Source: MFWN01 sp964594115
Lineage (GTDB): Archaea > Nanobdellota > Nanobdellia > Pacearchaeales > GW2011-AR1
Direction: 5' to 3'
Length of the DNA: 64,000 bases
NCBI GenBank assembly: GCA_964594115.1
Contig: CAZQLD010000004.1
Location: 8,455-72,454 of the forward strand
The notes below the pieces were generated by a model. It was not told the origin of the DNA and made no database searches. It was given only the letters and a program-made list of their open reading frames with translations. The number at the start of each line of letters is the position of its first letter. Position 1 is the stretch's first letter. The translations under genes were made by a program, and so were the position numbers. Positions 1 through 7,809 of the stretch are shown in pieces.

Positions 1-156
1 TATGGAAACCACTTAATATCTCAACTTAGAAATTCAGTAATGAAAGAGATGACTCCTATAGCTCATGAAGCAAGAGCAGAAAGAGAAGATGAGAAATATA
101 CTAGGGATAAAAATATGATTCAGCTTGGAAATTACAGCGTGAGGAAGGCTGCTTAA
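1..156 (+). CDS. 3' end of an unidentified CDS (partial)
   Basis: Frame 1 is open from the first base of the window to a TAA at 154-156 and gives 51 residues ending in NYSVRKAA. The peptide is charged and hydrophilic, with a run of Glu, Arg and Asp in the middle, and shows no motif I recognise. It converges with the minus-strand nucleotidyltransferase gene, whose stop lies only 6 bases away. The 5' part is outside the window, so no function can be given. Confidence 0.55.
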   Translation, partial: YGNHLISQLRNSVMKEMTPIAHEARAEREDEKYTRDKNMIQLGNYSVRKAA

Positions 157-162
157 GATTTC

Positions 163-1083
163 TTATTGTTTTATTATTTTTTCAATTAGTCTGGCCATAA
201 CATTGATAAATTCATCAGCTCTATCTTGCCATTCATCTAATTCCATTCCTTTGATATCTATGACATCTCCATGGACAATTTTTCTGTGTAAAACATGGAG
301 GTCGCGATACCAAATAACATATTTCATCTTTAACAGATTTTTATCAACAAAGTTTTCTTTTAAAAGAATAGGAATATGTTCAGGGCTTGGAGGAAGTATT
401 TTTGCTGAAATTAATAAAGCATGAGCAGAGTCCACCATCGCCCAGTAGATTCCTTCTACAGCTCCAAGTTCAGATGCCTTGCTTCTTGCCAAATGCTGAG
501 GTGCTCTTTGCAGGCAGGTATAAATAGCTTCAGGAGTTGATTTTATTTTTCCTTCTTGCAATAAAATCTTCAAAGGATTAAAAAATCCTCCAAAATCTAT
601 TAAAGGTTCACCATATCTTATAACATTTATTACAACAGGGTCTCCCCTCATTAAATCCTGCCACCAGGTTGTTAGCTTAACTGTATTTATATGCAATTCT
701 TTTTTATAAGGATTAGACGAAATTAATTTTCCCAATTCTTCCCTATACCATGCAATAAGCTCAGCATCCCACTGCACTGCTGAGTCATCTATGATGATAA
801 TTATATCTATATCTGAACCTGAAACTGTGGTTTGCTTAACAGAAGAGCCAAAAAGAATTACTGATTTTATAAGCTTAGTGAATTTTTTATAAGTTTTTGT
901 CGCAAAGTCCATTGCTATATCCTGCTCATTTAAAATTTGCAGTGTAGGAAAATCTTTTAAACTGGATTTTCTAAGCCCTTTTTCTTTTTTACCTGGTTTT
1001 TCATCATTCTTCTGTTTTTTTGATAATTCTGATGGAAAAAGTATTGGAGGTAAATCTTCTATAGCTGTTTTTTTATTTGCCAT
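163..1083 (-). CDS. MNT-family nucleotidyltransferase with HEPN-like C-terminal domain
   Basis: This 306-residue protein has a minimal nucleotidyltransferase core at about residues 60-165. The Gly-Ser of LFGSSVK is followed by SGSDIDIIIIID, which supplies the metal-binding Asp pair. The C-terminal third is all-alpha and ends with a segment resembling the HEPN signature: YRDLHVLH, then HRKIVHGD. A canonical R-x4-6-H is satisfied by RDLHVLH, whereas the position preceding KIVHGD is shifted by one. MNT and HEPN domains are known as toxin-antitoxin partners in archaea and bacteria; here they appear fused in one chain. About 60 N-terminal residues are Lys-rich and probably disordered. The start ATG follows a GGGGAAG purine tract. 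A role in tRNA or protein nucleotidylation, or as a single-chain TA module, is inference. Confidence 0.75.
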   Translation of the reverse strand: MANKKTAIEDLPPILFPSELSKKQKNDEKPGKKEKGLRKSSLKDFPTLQILNEQDIAMDFATKTYKKFTKLIKSVILFGSSVKQTTVSGSDIDIIIIIDDSAVQWDAELIAWYREELGKLISSNPYKKELHINTVKLTTWWQDLMRGDPVVINVIRYGEPLIDFGGFFNPLKILLQEGKIKSTPEAIYTCLQRAPQHLARSKASELGAVEGIYWAMVDSAHALLISAKILPPSPEHIPILLKENFVDKNLLKMKYVIWYRDLHVLHRKIVHGDVIDIKGMELDEWQDRADEFINVMARLIEKIIKQ

Positions 1084-1094
1084 TCTTCCCCTTT

Positions 1095-1286
1095 TTATTT
1101 TTGTATATTTTTATTTATTTGTGAGGTGTATATATTTATTATTATAGATACCACTAATCCAAATGTGGTTATTGATAATTGAAGCATACTGAAACAGCCG
1201 GTATTTACTACAGCTGATGTTATGTACACCAGTATTGTGAAGTTTATAAAATTTCCTAACCATTGTAATAGTTCATTATCCAACAT
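1095..1286 (-). CDS. small membrane protein, two hydrophobic segments
   Basis: The 63-residue ORF begins MLDNELLQWLGNF and holds two hydrophobic stretches (about residues 12-28 and 32-50) with a polar lysine-rich tail, so it is probably a small integral membrane protein. An in-frame upstream extension exists only from a TTG, and its first 25 residues are polar Asn/Ser-rich sequence that looks like an out-of-frame reading of the upstream 33-residue membrane peptide. I therefore prefer the ATG at 1286. It lies two bases after the stop of that peptide, which suggests translational coupling. No family is recognised. Confidence 0.5.
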   Translation of the reverse strand: MLDNELLQWLGNFINFTILVYITSAVVNTGCFSMLQLSITTFGLVVSIIINIYTSQINKNIQK

Positions 1287-1288
1287 CT

Positions 1289-1390
1289 TTAAGTGAAATT
1301 TAGTATTATTCCATAAATTAATATTACTACTGCTATTATTCCGAGTATCCACAAAATCCAATTTAAAATATTTTTAGTCTTTTCTTTCAT
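1289..1390 (-). CDS. 33-residue single-span membrane peptide
   Basis: A short ORF starts at an ATG directly preceded by a purine-rich AGAGGAAG tract. It encodes 33 residues: a basic N-terminus (MKEKTKN), then an uninterrupted hydrophobic helix rich in Ile, Leu, Trp and Val to a TAA. Only two bases separate its stop from the next ATG, so the two small genes probably form one cistron pair. The topology (positive-inside rule) is that of a single-span membrane microprotein. Function is unknown. The hydrophobicity and ribosome-binding tract make it more credible than a chance ORF. Confidence 0.45.
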   Translation of the reverse strand: MKEKTKNILNWILWILGIIAVVILIYGIILNFT

Positions 1391-1452
1391 CTTCCTCTTT
1401 TATATACTATATTATCTATTTTGAATTTTATATATTTAAATCTTGTTATTTT

Positions 1453-3285
1453 TTACTCAGATGGAGTTCCGGAAAATCTACTCTGCTTTCCGGGCATTTG
1501 CCCCCCTAGTTCTATAGGCATACCTGAAAAACCTGCACCATACATTGAAAAGTGCTGTTCTGGCAGTATAGGTCCATATCCAGAGAAATAGCCTCCATAG
1601 CTTGCTCTTACCTGATTCCAGTAAGGGGCAGCCATCATTGTATAAAGAGGACTTCCAAGAGCCTCTAAAACAGCCTGTGTTGGAGGAACCTTAAAATGCT
1701 GGACAAAACCACCTGCTTCTATTATTTTCTTTCCTGCAAAGCCCTTTTTCTCTAATTCCTGCAGTATTTCTTTTGTTGGAACATTGCCCATTCCTGGAGG
1801 AAGGTGTGCGTCAGAGTAACCGAAATTGTCTGTCAAATGAACATGCTTAACATATTTTGCTATTTTCTCTGTTTCCTTCACAATATCCTCTTTTTTAAAA
1901 CCAGATTTTCTCATCATATTCAAATGCCCAACATCCCATGTGACTCCTATTGTCCTCTCAGCAGCTTTTTTTGCATCACTTTCAGAATATCCTTTTTTAA
2001 CTGCCTGCTCTACAAATTTCTTTCTTGAATTATCAACTAGCTTTTTTAATTGTTCTGAACGGGAAAATGCCATTCCTGGGAATAAGTTTTCTATAGAGAT
2101 TATAGGAGTTTTATTGCCGTATTTTTCATAAGCATGAAAAGCAGCATTTCCAAATGTTTTGGCAGAGTGCTCTGCTGCAAAATCCTCTATAGGAATAAAG
2201 AGTTTTGGTGTTACATCCTGCATTTCTATAGCTAAGTCCTGGACTGCTTTAGACTGGATTGCAATATCTGGAATTCTTATTTTTTCTCCAAACCTATCAG
2301 CAGCTTTTTTTAATCTTGCTTTTTCCTCTTCTGTTCCGTATTTATATGCCTTACTAAACATAGAATTTAAAATAAGCTGAGAGTTTTTAACATATTCATA
2401 TGCGCCCCTAACATTATTTAAAGCTGCTTTTTGAGCTTGAGGCAACTGTTCCATCTGTTCTGGTGTTATTTGCCCAGTTAGGATAGCTGGCCAGATGTGT
2501 TTTACAGCAGGATAATATGTCTCTATAATCTCATCTCCACGGTTTTTATAAAAAATAACCTGTGTTAAATTATTATGCCAGTCACTTTCATTTACTATTT
2601 GAAGTTCTTCTTTTGGAGAGTGAAATTCGGGTTTAATATCTTTTAATGCTTTTCCTGCTATACGGTGAGGATAGATTCTTTGTTCTCTTTCTATAGGAAT
2701 TGTTTGTTTTGTTTCTTGATTTATTGCAACAATTCTTTTTTTAGATAATTCTTTAATTTCCTCTAAGGTTGGCTCTCTTCTCTCTCTTTCTCTGAATTGC
2801 CTTTTATATTCTTCTACCATCTCTTTTGATACAGGAGAAAATTCTGTTCCTGGAAGTGCAGATGCATGTATTGTTATTGGTATGTTTCCTTGAGGGTTTA
2901 GTTCATGGCTTTTTTCAACAACCATTTTTAATTGTCTTTCAGCTGTTTCTCTATCTGCTTCACTCCATCCTTCTTTAGTAAGTCCAGAAGGCTCAATCAT
3001 AGGAGCATGGACTGTTGTCTCAGCTCCAGACATTTTTTGAAGCCTTGCTATTTCTTTAAAATGCTGTTTTGGAATCTGGTCAAAGACTTCTGGAGAGATG
3101 GGCTGGAGCTCTATTGTTTTTACTCCCTGATTTAGTAAATTACTTACTTCTTGAATCTGATTTGCTGTCTGTATGCTAGTAGGAGCCCCTATTTCTGTCT
3201 GCGGGACCCTGTATCCAATAAATAATTCACCATAATTCGGATCTAGTGAGTATGGTGTTCCACTATAAAAAAACTCATACGCCAT
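1453..3285 (-). CDS. xylose isomerase-like TIM-barrel protein (AP endonuclease 2 superfamily)
   Basis: This 610-residue protein carries hallmarks of the AP_endonuc_2 / sugar-isomerase TIM barrel. Near the N-terminus TTVHAPMIEPSG supplies a strand-end His. The second half has IGVTWDVGHLN, then VKHVHLTDNFG, then DAHLPPGMGNVP followed by KKIIEAGG, matching the successive metal-binding strand ends (Asp-His, His, Asp-His, Glu). A long helical insertion of roughly residues 185-380 separates the halves, so it is much longer than single-domain members of about 280 residues. The C-terminal 50 residues are Gly/Tyr-rich and low complexity. It probably binds divalent metal and acts on a sugar or on abasic DNA; the substrate cannot be told from sequence. 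It reads in the same direction as the acidic protein upstream. Confidence 0.7.
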   Translation of the reverse strand: MAYEFFYSGTPYSLDPNYGELFIGYRVPQTEIGAPTSIQTANQIQEVSNLLNQGVKTIELQPISPEVFDQIPKQHFKEIARLQKMSGAETTVHAPMIEPSGLTKEGWSEADRETAERQLKMVVEKSHELNPQGNIPITIHASALPGTEFSPVSKEMVEEYKRQFRERERREPTLEEIKELSKKRIVAINQETKQTIPIEREQRIYPHRIAGKALKDIKPEFHSPKEELQIVNESDWHNNLTQVIFYKNRGDEIIETYYPAVKHIWPAILTGQITPEQMEQLPQAQKAALNNVRGAYEYVKNSQLILNSMFSKAYKYGTEEEKARLKKAADRFGEKIRIPDIAIQSKAVQDLAIEMQDVTPKLFIPIEDFAAEHSAKTFGNAAFHAYEKYGNKTPIISIENLFPGMAFSRSEQLKKLVDNSRKKFVEQAVKKGYSESDAKKAAERTIGVTWDVGHLNMMRKSGFKKEDIVKETEKIAKYVKHVHLTDNFGYSDAHLPPGMGNVPTKEILQELEKKGFAGKKIIEAGGFVQHFKVPPTQAVLEALGSPLYTMMAAPYWNQVRASYGGYFSGYGPILPEQHFSMYGAGFSGMPIELGGQMPGKQSRFSGTPSE

Positions 3286-3351
3286 TTTATTATCTTAAAT
3301 TTTAAACTCTTTTTATTATTCTATAAACTTTATGTGTTTTAAATACCTTTC

Positions 3352-4008
3352 TTATGCTGCGCCTCTTCCTCTTTTTAATTCTCTATATTTTCTTTTTTCC
3401 TCAAAAGGAAGTCTTCTTCCTTCTATATCCCCCCTTGTTCCTTCTTCAACAACAACATAATCTCTTAGGTTCTCTACTCCTCTTTCTTGTTCTGGATAGC
3501 CAGCTTCATGCCAGTCTTCTATTACTGCTCTTGGGCGCACATTTCTAAGTTCTTCTACTGTTCTTGCAGCCATTCTTCTCTGGCTCATATGGTCAAAAAT
3601 AGTTTCTTCGCTTGTTCCTGCTGAATAATCCGGCTCATTGTAAACTTTAACATAATCTACATGCCCTCCTGTAGCTGGAGTTTGTGGAATTGGAGTGCCT
3701 ATAGAAGATGCTGCCCCTAATTCTTCTAAATCCTCATTTGCTTCAGGAGCTTCTGTTGCTGTTGGCTGCAAGGTCATAGTTGGCATGTCTTCTTCAGGTG
3801 AAGACACCATAAATTCAGAAAATTTATCAGCTTCTGTCTCTTGTTCTGGAGATTCTGCTATTTCTTCTAAACTTGCCTCTTTTAAATCAGTTGCTTCTGG
3901 AACTTGCTCTATTGGTTCTTCGTTTAGTGTTTCTTCATCTGTTTCATCTTCGTCTTCATCTGTTTCATCTTCGTATTCTTCTTCCAGCTTATCTTCATCT
4001 TCAAACAT
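3352..4008 (-). CDS. acidic low-complexity protein, unknown
   Basis: The 218-residue protein has an N-terminal 80 residues made almost entirely of Glu, Asp, Thr and Ser, which is why the opposite strand shows a Ser-rich shadow frame. A central Pro/Thr linker contains GTPIPQTPATGG. The basic C-terminal 90 residues contain YVKVYNEPDYSAGTSEE and a KRKYRELKRGRG tail. This layout (acidic disordered tail plus basic end) suggests a binding or scaffold protein, but no family is recognised. The ATG sits about 25 bases after a TTTAAATATT box, as expected for a leaderless archaeal mRNA. The 34-base gap to the next gene upstream suggests possible shared context with the 484-residue coiled-coil protein. 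Confidence 0.55.
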   Translation of the reverse strand: MFEDEDKLEEEYEDETDEDEDETDEETLNEEPIEQVPEATDLKEASLEEIAESPEQETEADKFSEFMVSSPEEDMPTMTLQPTATEAPEANEDLEELGAASSIGTPIPQTPATGGHVDYVKVYNEPDYSAGTSEETIFDHMSQRRMAARTVEELRNVRPRAVIEDWHEAGYPEQERGVENLRDYVVVEEGTRGDIEGRRLPFEEKRKYRELKRGRGAA

Positions 4009-4042
4009 AAGAATAACAAGATTAAGAAATATTTAAAGTTAA

Positions 4043-5497
4043 TTACTCGTAAGGTCCGGTTGGAGGAGAGGGCATTCCGTGGCCTTTCTTATATATATCA
4101 AAAATATCATAGCAAGAGCTTCCTGCTTTTTCTTCTCCGTATTTCCTTATAACAGATTCTACATAAGTATCTTCAGCTACGCCTTTTGCTTTTAATTTTA
4201 ATTTGTGTGCTTTTTCTTTGGCTTTTTCTTTGTCTTTTTCTTCTGGCTTTTTCTTTCCTATTCCTAGTAAAGCAGAAAAAGGATTAACATCCTCACTTAC
4301 TTCTTTTTCTTGTTTTTCTTTTTCTTCTTCACTTTTTAAAAAATAATCAATGTCATCTTTTAACTGTTCTAAGGAGTCTGTTGTTGTTCCTTCTATTAAC
4401 TTTAAGGCATCCTGTATGTCACTTTCTCCTAATCTTTCATCAAGAAGAGCAAGTTCGTCCTCATTTAAACAATAACCTTTAAAGTTCACTTCTACTCTCC
4501 CACCAAAAACATAGTGTGATTGCTGGGCAGATATTCGCTGAGGAATGCCCCTAAAAACAAAATCAATTAGAACACAATTATAATATTTTCTTTTTAGCTT
4601 TAATTTTTTAAAGTCTTCTGGAAGATCATGATTTTCAGCTGCGTCTTTTACATCTATTTCTCCTTTAGCTAATAGTGTAAGTTCAAGAAGAACTGTATTA
4701 AAAACATTTATAATTGCGGGCTCTCTCCCTTTTTCCTGCATTCTTAATTTTTCTGCAGCTATGAGATATGGTTTTGCCCATCTTGTATATAATTGTAAAG
4801 AACTTACCTGGCTTTTCAGATAGTTTTTTTCTATTTCAAATCTTTTTTTTAATTCTATTTCAGACCTTTTTCTCCATTCTAGAAATTCTTTTAATCTTGG
4901 CTTGAGAATTCTCTTAACTCTGTCATTTAAGTCTGTTTTATTAATTTCTTCAAGTGATTTGACAATCATAAAAGCATCTCTTAAGGTTACAAAATTCAGA
5001 TCTTGGGCCATCATATTAATGCTTCCTCTTCCTCTTTTCACATCTACGTTATCCATCCATATTTGTTTTAAAGCTAATAATCCTGCATCTGCTTCTTCTT
5101 TATTTTTAGAATGAAAAGCTTTGTAATGAGAGATCCTTATTTCGAATTCTTTTAGGTCATAGATTAAATTAATTATACTTTTTAAAACAGTGTTCACAGC
5201 CCCTAAGATTTTCATTCCTTCTTCCTGCATTCTTGTTGCCCTCATTCCAAGTTCAGAAAAATGCCCGCTTCCTGGAGAAGAAGCAAAATTATCAACAAGT
5301 TTTTGAACATTTCCGGAAAATAATTTATTTGAAAAGTCAAGAATCCAAAAATAAACTGGCTCAAGAGTCTCTGAAGAGGAATCATAAACAAGTTGGTGAT
5401 CTTCTACTGGTACAGAATCCAGATTCATCTTCTTTCTTTTTTTATAATGAGGACTTACCTCCTCAATTATATCTGAAATTCTATCTATTTCTGCCAT
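4043..5497 (-). CDS. large helical/coiled-coil protein, unknown
   Basis: This 484-residue protein is predominantly helical and charged. Residues from about 90 to 260 are rich in Leu/Ile/Lys/Glu heptad-like patterns and include two Trp-containing segments, KQIWMDNVDVKRGRG and LYTRWAKPYLIA. A compact middle region contains CVLIDFVFRGIPQRISAQQSHYVFGGRVEVNFKGYCLNEDE read in short blocks, which looks like a beta-rich domain. A Lys/Glu linker follows at about 400-440, and the C-terminus contains a conserved-looking SCYDIFDIYKKGHG. There is no signal peptide or membrane span, so it is cytosolic. I do not recognise the family. It is transcribed divergently from the 134-residue coiled-coil gene. Confidence 0.55.
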   Translation of the reverse strand: MAEIDRISDIIEEVSPHYKKRKKMNLDSVPVEDHQLVYDSSSETLEPVYFWILDFSNKLFSGNVQKLVDNFASSPGSGHFSELGMRATRMQEEGMKILGAVNTVLKSIINLIYDLKEFEIRISHYKAFHSKNKEEADAGLLALKQIWMDNVDVKRGRGSINMMAQDLNFVTLRDAFMIVKSLEEINKTDLNDRVKRILKPRLKEFLEWRKRSEIELKKRFEIEKNYLKSQVSSLQLYTRWAKPYLIAAEKLRMQEKGREPAIINVFNTVLLELTLLAKGEIDVKDAAENHDLPEDFKKLKLKRKYYNCVLIDFVFRGIPQRISAQQSHYVFGGRVEVNFKGYCLNEDELALLDERLGESDIQDALKLIEGTTTDSLEQLKDDIDYFLKSEEEKEKQEKEVSEDVNPFSALLGIGKKKPEEKDKEKAKEKAHKLKLKAKGVAEDTYVESVIRKYGEEKAGSSCYDIFDIYKKGHGMPSPPTGPYE

Positions 5498-5626
5498 ATT
5501 TCACTATTCTTTTTTTATTTTATTCTTTTAGTAGGGGAATCTAGTTTTTAAATGTTTTTCGATACATTTAAAATAGCTTCTTTCTTTACAAAAGAAAAAA
5601 CTTAGGGAAAAACTAAATAAGATAAA

Positions 5627-6031
5627 ATGGGTCTAAAAAATATTTTTGGCAAGTTTAAGAAAAATGACACTGTTATTGACTTAGGAGACTTACAGAAAAG
5701 AGGAATAATCAAGCAGAGAACAAAAGTTCGCGAGCCATTGGCTTCAGAAAGAGTTGTTGATTTAACTGGAAACCCAGATAGCGGTGGTGCTTTAGGTTTT
5801 TTAGGAAGCCTTGCTGGAGCCTCTAACGAGAGTTCAAGTTCTTTGAGTGAAATAAATACAGCAAATGAGACATCTTCTTTTGGTTTTGAAAGAAAACAAA
5901 GGTTAAGAGGCATACTCAGGGATATGAAAACTGAAATGAAAAATACATCTAACAAGATTTATAAGATTGCCAACAGACTGGATTTACTTGAGAGAAAAAT
6001 AGAGAGGTTAGAAAGAAGGGCGGGTGTTTAA
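5627..6031 (+). CDS. small protein with C-terminal coiled coil, unknown
   Basis: The 134-residue protein opens MGLKNIFGKFKKND and continues with a Gly/Ser/Ala-rich, probably flexible middle. It ends in a 45-residue amphipathic helix, with IYKIANRLDLLERKIERL and then RRAGV, that has clear Leu/Ile heptads. The domain order resembles small adaptor or oligomerising proteins of DPANN archaea, but the family is not recognised. It ends 34 bases before the GluRS start and is divergent from the coiled-coil gene on the other strand. The opposite-strand frame over the same DNA is a shadow. Confidence 0.55.
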   Translation: MGLKNIFGKFKKNDTVIDLGDLQKRGIIKQRTKVREPLASERVVDLTGNPDSGGALGFLGSLAGASNESSSSLSEINTANETSSFGFERKQRLRGILRDMKTEMKNTSNKIYKIANRLDLLERKIERLERRAGV

Positions 6032-6065
6032 AAATATTTATATACTTCTAATTCCTTACCAGGAG

Positions 6066-7271
6066 ATGAAAAATTTAAAAGAGAAAATTCTTGCTTATGC
6101 ATTAAAAAATGCAGTTGAACACGGAGGAGAAGCCCAGGTTAATTCTGTTTTGAATTCTTTGTTTCATGAAGGTTTAGAGAAAAAAGATATAAAGAAAATT
6201 ATCCCAGGTATCAAGGAAACAGTAAAACAAGTGAATTCTCTTTCTCCTGATGAGCAGGAAAAACAGTTTTCAGGATTAAAGAAAAAAGTAGGTAAGAGAA
6301 AGGAAAGAGAGGGCCTGCCTGAACTTCCAAATGTAAAAAAAGGCAAGGTAATAACAAGAATGTCGCCTTCGCCAAGCGGGCCCTTACATATTGGGCATAT
6401 CTTAACTATTCTTCCTAATTTTCTTTATGTTAAAAAATATGGCGGAAAGTTTTATATCAGAATTGAAGATACAAATCCAGAAAATATCTATAAGCCTGCT
6501 TATAAAATGATAGAAGAAGAATCTAAGTGGCTAACTAAAGGAAAAGTAAAGGTAGTTATTCAGTCAAAGAGAATGGATTTATATTATAAGTATGTTGAGA
6601 AACTGATAAATAAAGGAGCTGCCTATATTTGTACCTGTAATCCTGAGAAATTTAAAGAACTATTACTAGAAAAAAAATCCTGTCCTTGTAGAGATTTGAG
6701 CAAAAAAGAGCAGTTAGAAAGATGGAAAAAAATGCTTGATAAAAAAGCATACAAACAAGGAGAGGCTGTTTTAAGATTTAAATCTGATTTAGGGGATAAA
6801 AACCCTGCAATGAGGGACTTTCCTCTTGCTAGAATTAATCAGGAAAAACATCCTTTACAAGGTAAGAAGTATAAAGTTTGGCCCTTAATGAATCTTGCTG
6901 TTACAGTAGATGATATTGAACAAAAAATGACTCATGTTATAAGGGGAAAAGAGCACAGAGATAATTCAAAAAGGCAGAAAATGATTTATAAAGTTCTTGG
7001 AAAAATAAGGCAGTATCCTTGGGTAGCTTTTATTGGAAGGCTTCACTTTAAAGATTTAGCAGTTTCTGCTTCTAAAATGAGGCAGGGAATTGAAAAAGGA
7101 GAGTACAAAGGATGGGATGACCCTAAACTTCCTACTGTAGCTTCATTAAAAAAACAAGGCTATAAACCAAAAGCTTTCTGGCAACTGGCAGAGCAAATAG
7201 GAATAAGTGAAGTAGATAAAGTTATGGATAAAAAAGAGTTTTTCAGATTGTTAAGACAGTTCAATAAATGA
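6066..7271 (+). CDS. gltX: glutamyl-tRNA synthetase, archaeal type, lacking the anticodon-binding domain
   Basis: The enzyme charges tRNA with glutamate (possibly both tRNA-Glu and tRNA-Gln when non-discriminating). This 401-residue chain has an archaeal N-terminal helical region (1-90), the class I motif PSPSGPLHIGH (HIGH at 108-111), a Cys-x-Cys pair followed by a second one (CTCNPEK, then SCPCRD) likely to bind zinc, and a KMSKS equivalent in SASKMR (334-339). Archaeal GluRS is normally about 550 residues, with a C-terminal beta-barrel anticodon-binding region after this point. Here the chain stops about 60 residues after SASKMR at FFRLLRQFNK. I chose ATG 6066 because a TTTATATAC box lies about 25 bases upstream, and the upstream in-frame extension is hydrophobic and overlaps the preceding gene. 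Confidence 0.85.
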   Translation: MKNLKEKILAYALKNAVEHGGEAQVNSVLNSLFHEGLEKKDIKKIIPGIKETVKQVNSLSPDEQEKQFSGLKKKVGKRKEREGLPELPNVKKGKVITRMSPSPSGPLHIGHILTILPNFLYVKKYGGKFYIRIEDTNPENIYKPAYKMIEEESKWLTKGKVKVVIQSKRMDLYYKYVEKLINKGAAYICTCNPEKFKELLLEKKSCPCRDLSKKEQLERWKKMLDKKAYKQGEAVLRFKSDLGDKNPAMRDFPLARINQEKHPLQGKKYKVWPLMNLAVTVDDIEQKMTHVIRGKEHRDNSKRQKMIYKVLGKIRQYPWVAFIGRLHFKDLAVSASKMRQGIEKGEYKGWDDPKLPTVASLKKQGYKPKAFWQLAEQIGISEVDKVMDKKEFFRLLRQFNK

Positions 7272-7332
7272 AACAAAAACATTTATAAAGAAGATAATCA
7301 TTCTATCTTTATATTCTTAAAAAGGAGGAAAA

Positions 7333-7764
7333 ATGCAAAGAAAAGGACAAGCACAGGTTGTAACAACTATTTTATTAATACTAATAGTTTTAGCAGCAGT
7401 AATCATTGTCTGGAGAGTGATTGACAGATTTGTTGAAGGTGGCGGAGGAACAATAACTACAAAATTTTCCTGCGTAGATGTTAAGCTGGATATTGTTAGT
7501 GCATCAGATACTGATAATAGTGTAACAGTTACAAGATTGGCTGGAGGAGATACTTATGCTGTAAAAGATATTAAGATTCTTGTTGCAGGAATCTCAGCAA
7601 CAGTTAATAGTGTAACTACAAACAACAGAACTTTAGCACCTTTAGAAACAAAAACATATAGTGTCAGTGAAGATATAGTTGAGGGTGATAAGATTGAGAT
7701 TGCAGCAGTACTGCAAGATGATACAGTCTGTGAGGTTATGGATTCTGAGGATGCAGTAGCATAA
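7333..7764 (+). CDS. archaeal pilin-like protein with class III signal peptide
   Basis: This 143-residue protein starts MQRKGQAQVVTTILLIL. A short basic leader, a KG/Q prepilin peptidase site and a hydrophobic helix are followed by a Gly-rich turn (EGGGG) and a Thr/Val-rich beta domain with two Cys. That is the architecture of archaeal type IV pilins and archaellins processed by PibD/FlaK-type peptidase and assembled on the outer face of the membrane. A strong ribosome-binding site, AAAGGAGG, precedes the ATG by 5 bases, so unlike many neighbours this mRNA is leadered. It follows gltX but has its own TATA-like ATTTATAAAG. A T-rich stretch after the stop may terminate transcription. Confidence 0.8.
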   Translation: MQRKGQAQVVTTILLILIVLAAVIIVWRVIDRFVEGGGGTITTKFSCVDVKLDIVSASDTDNSVTVTRLAGGDTYAVKDIKILVAGISATVNSVTTNNRTLAPLETKTYSVSEDIVEGDKIEIAAVLQDDTVCEVMDSEDAVA

Positions 7765-7809
7765 ACTTTATTCTTTATTTTTATTGTTTTTCCTAATTCT
7801 GATTATATT

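Noticed and set aside
1287..1361. 25-residue extension of the small membrane protein from a TTG
   Set aside because: It is polar and Asn-rich and overlaps, out of frame, the 33-residue peptide that has an ATG and a ribosome-binding tract.
3695..4036. Plus-strand Ser-rich ORF opposite the acidic protein
   Set aside because: Its Ser runs are the complement of the Glu/Asp codons of the real gene; it has no start signal of its own.
5602..5955. Minus-strand 117-codon ORF opposite the 134-residue coiled-coil gene
   Set aside because: The plus-strand frame ends in a clear coiled coil and leads into gltX; the antisense frame has no recognisable feature and overlaps it almost entirely.
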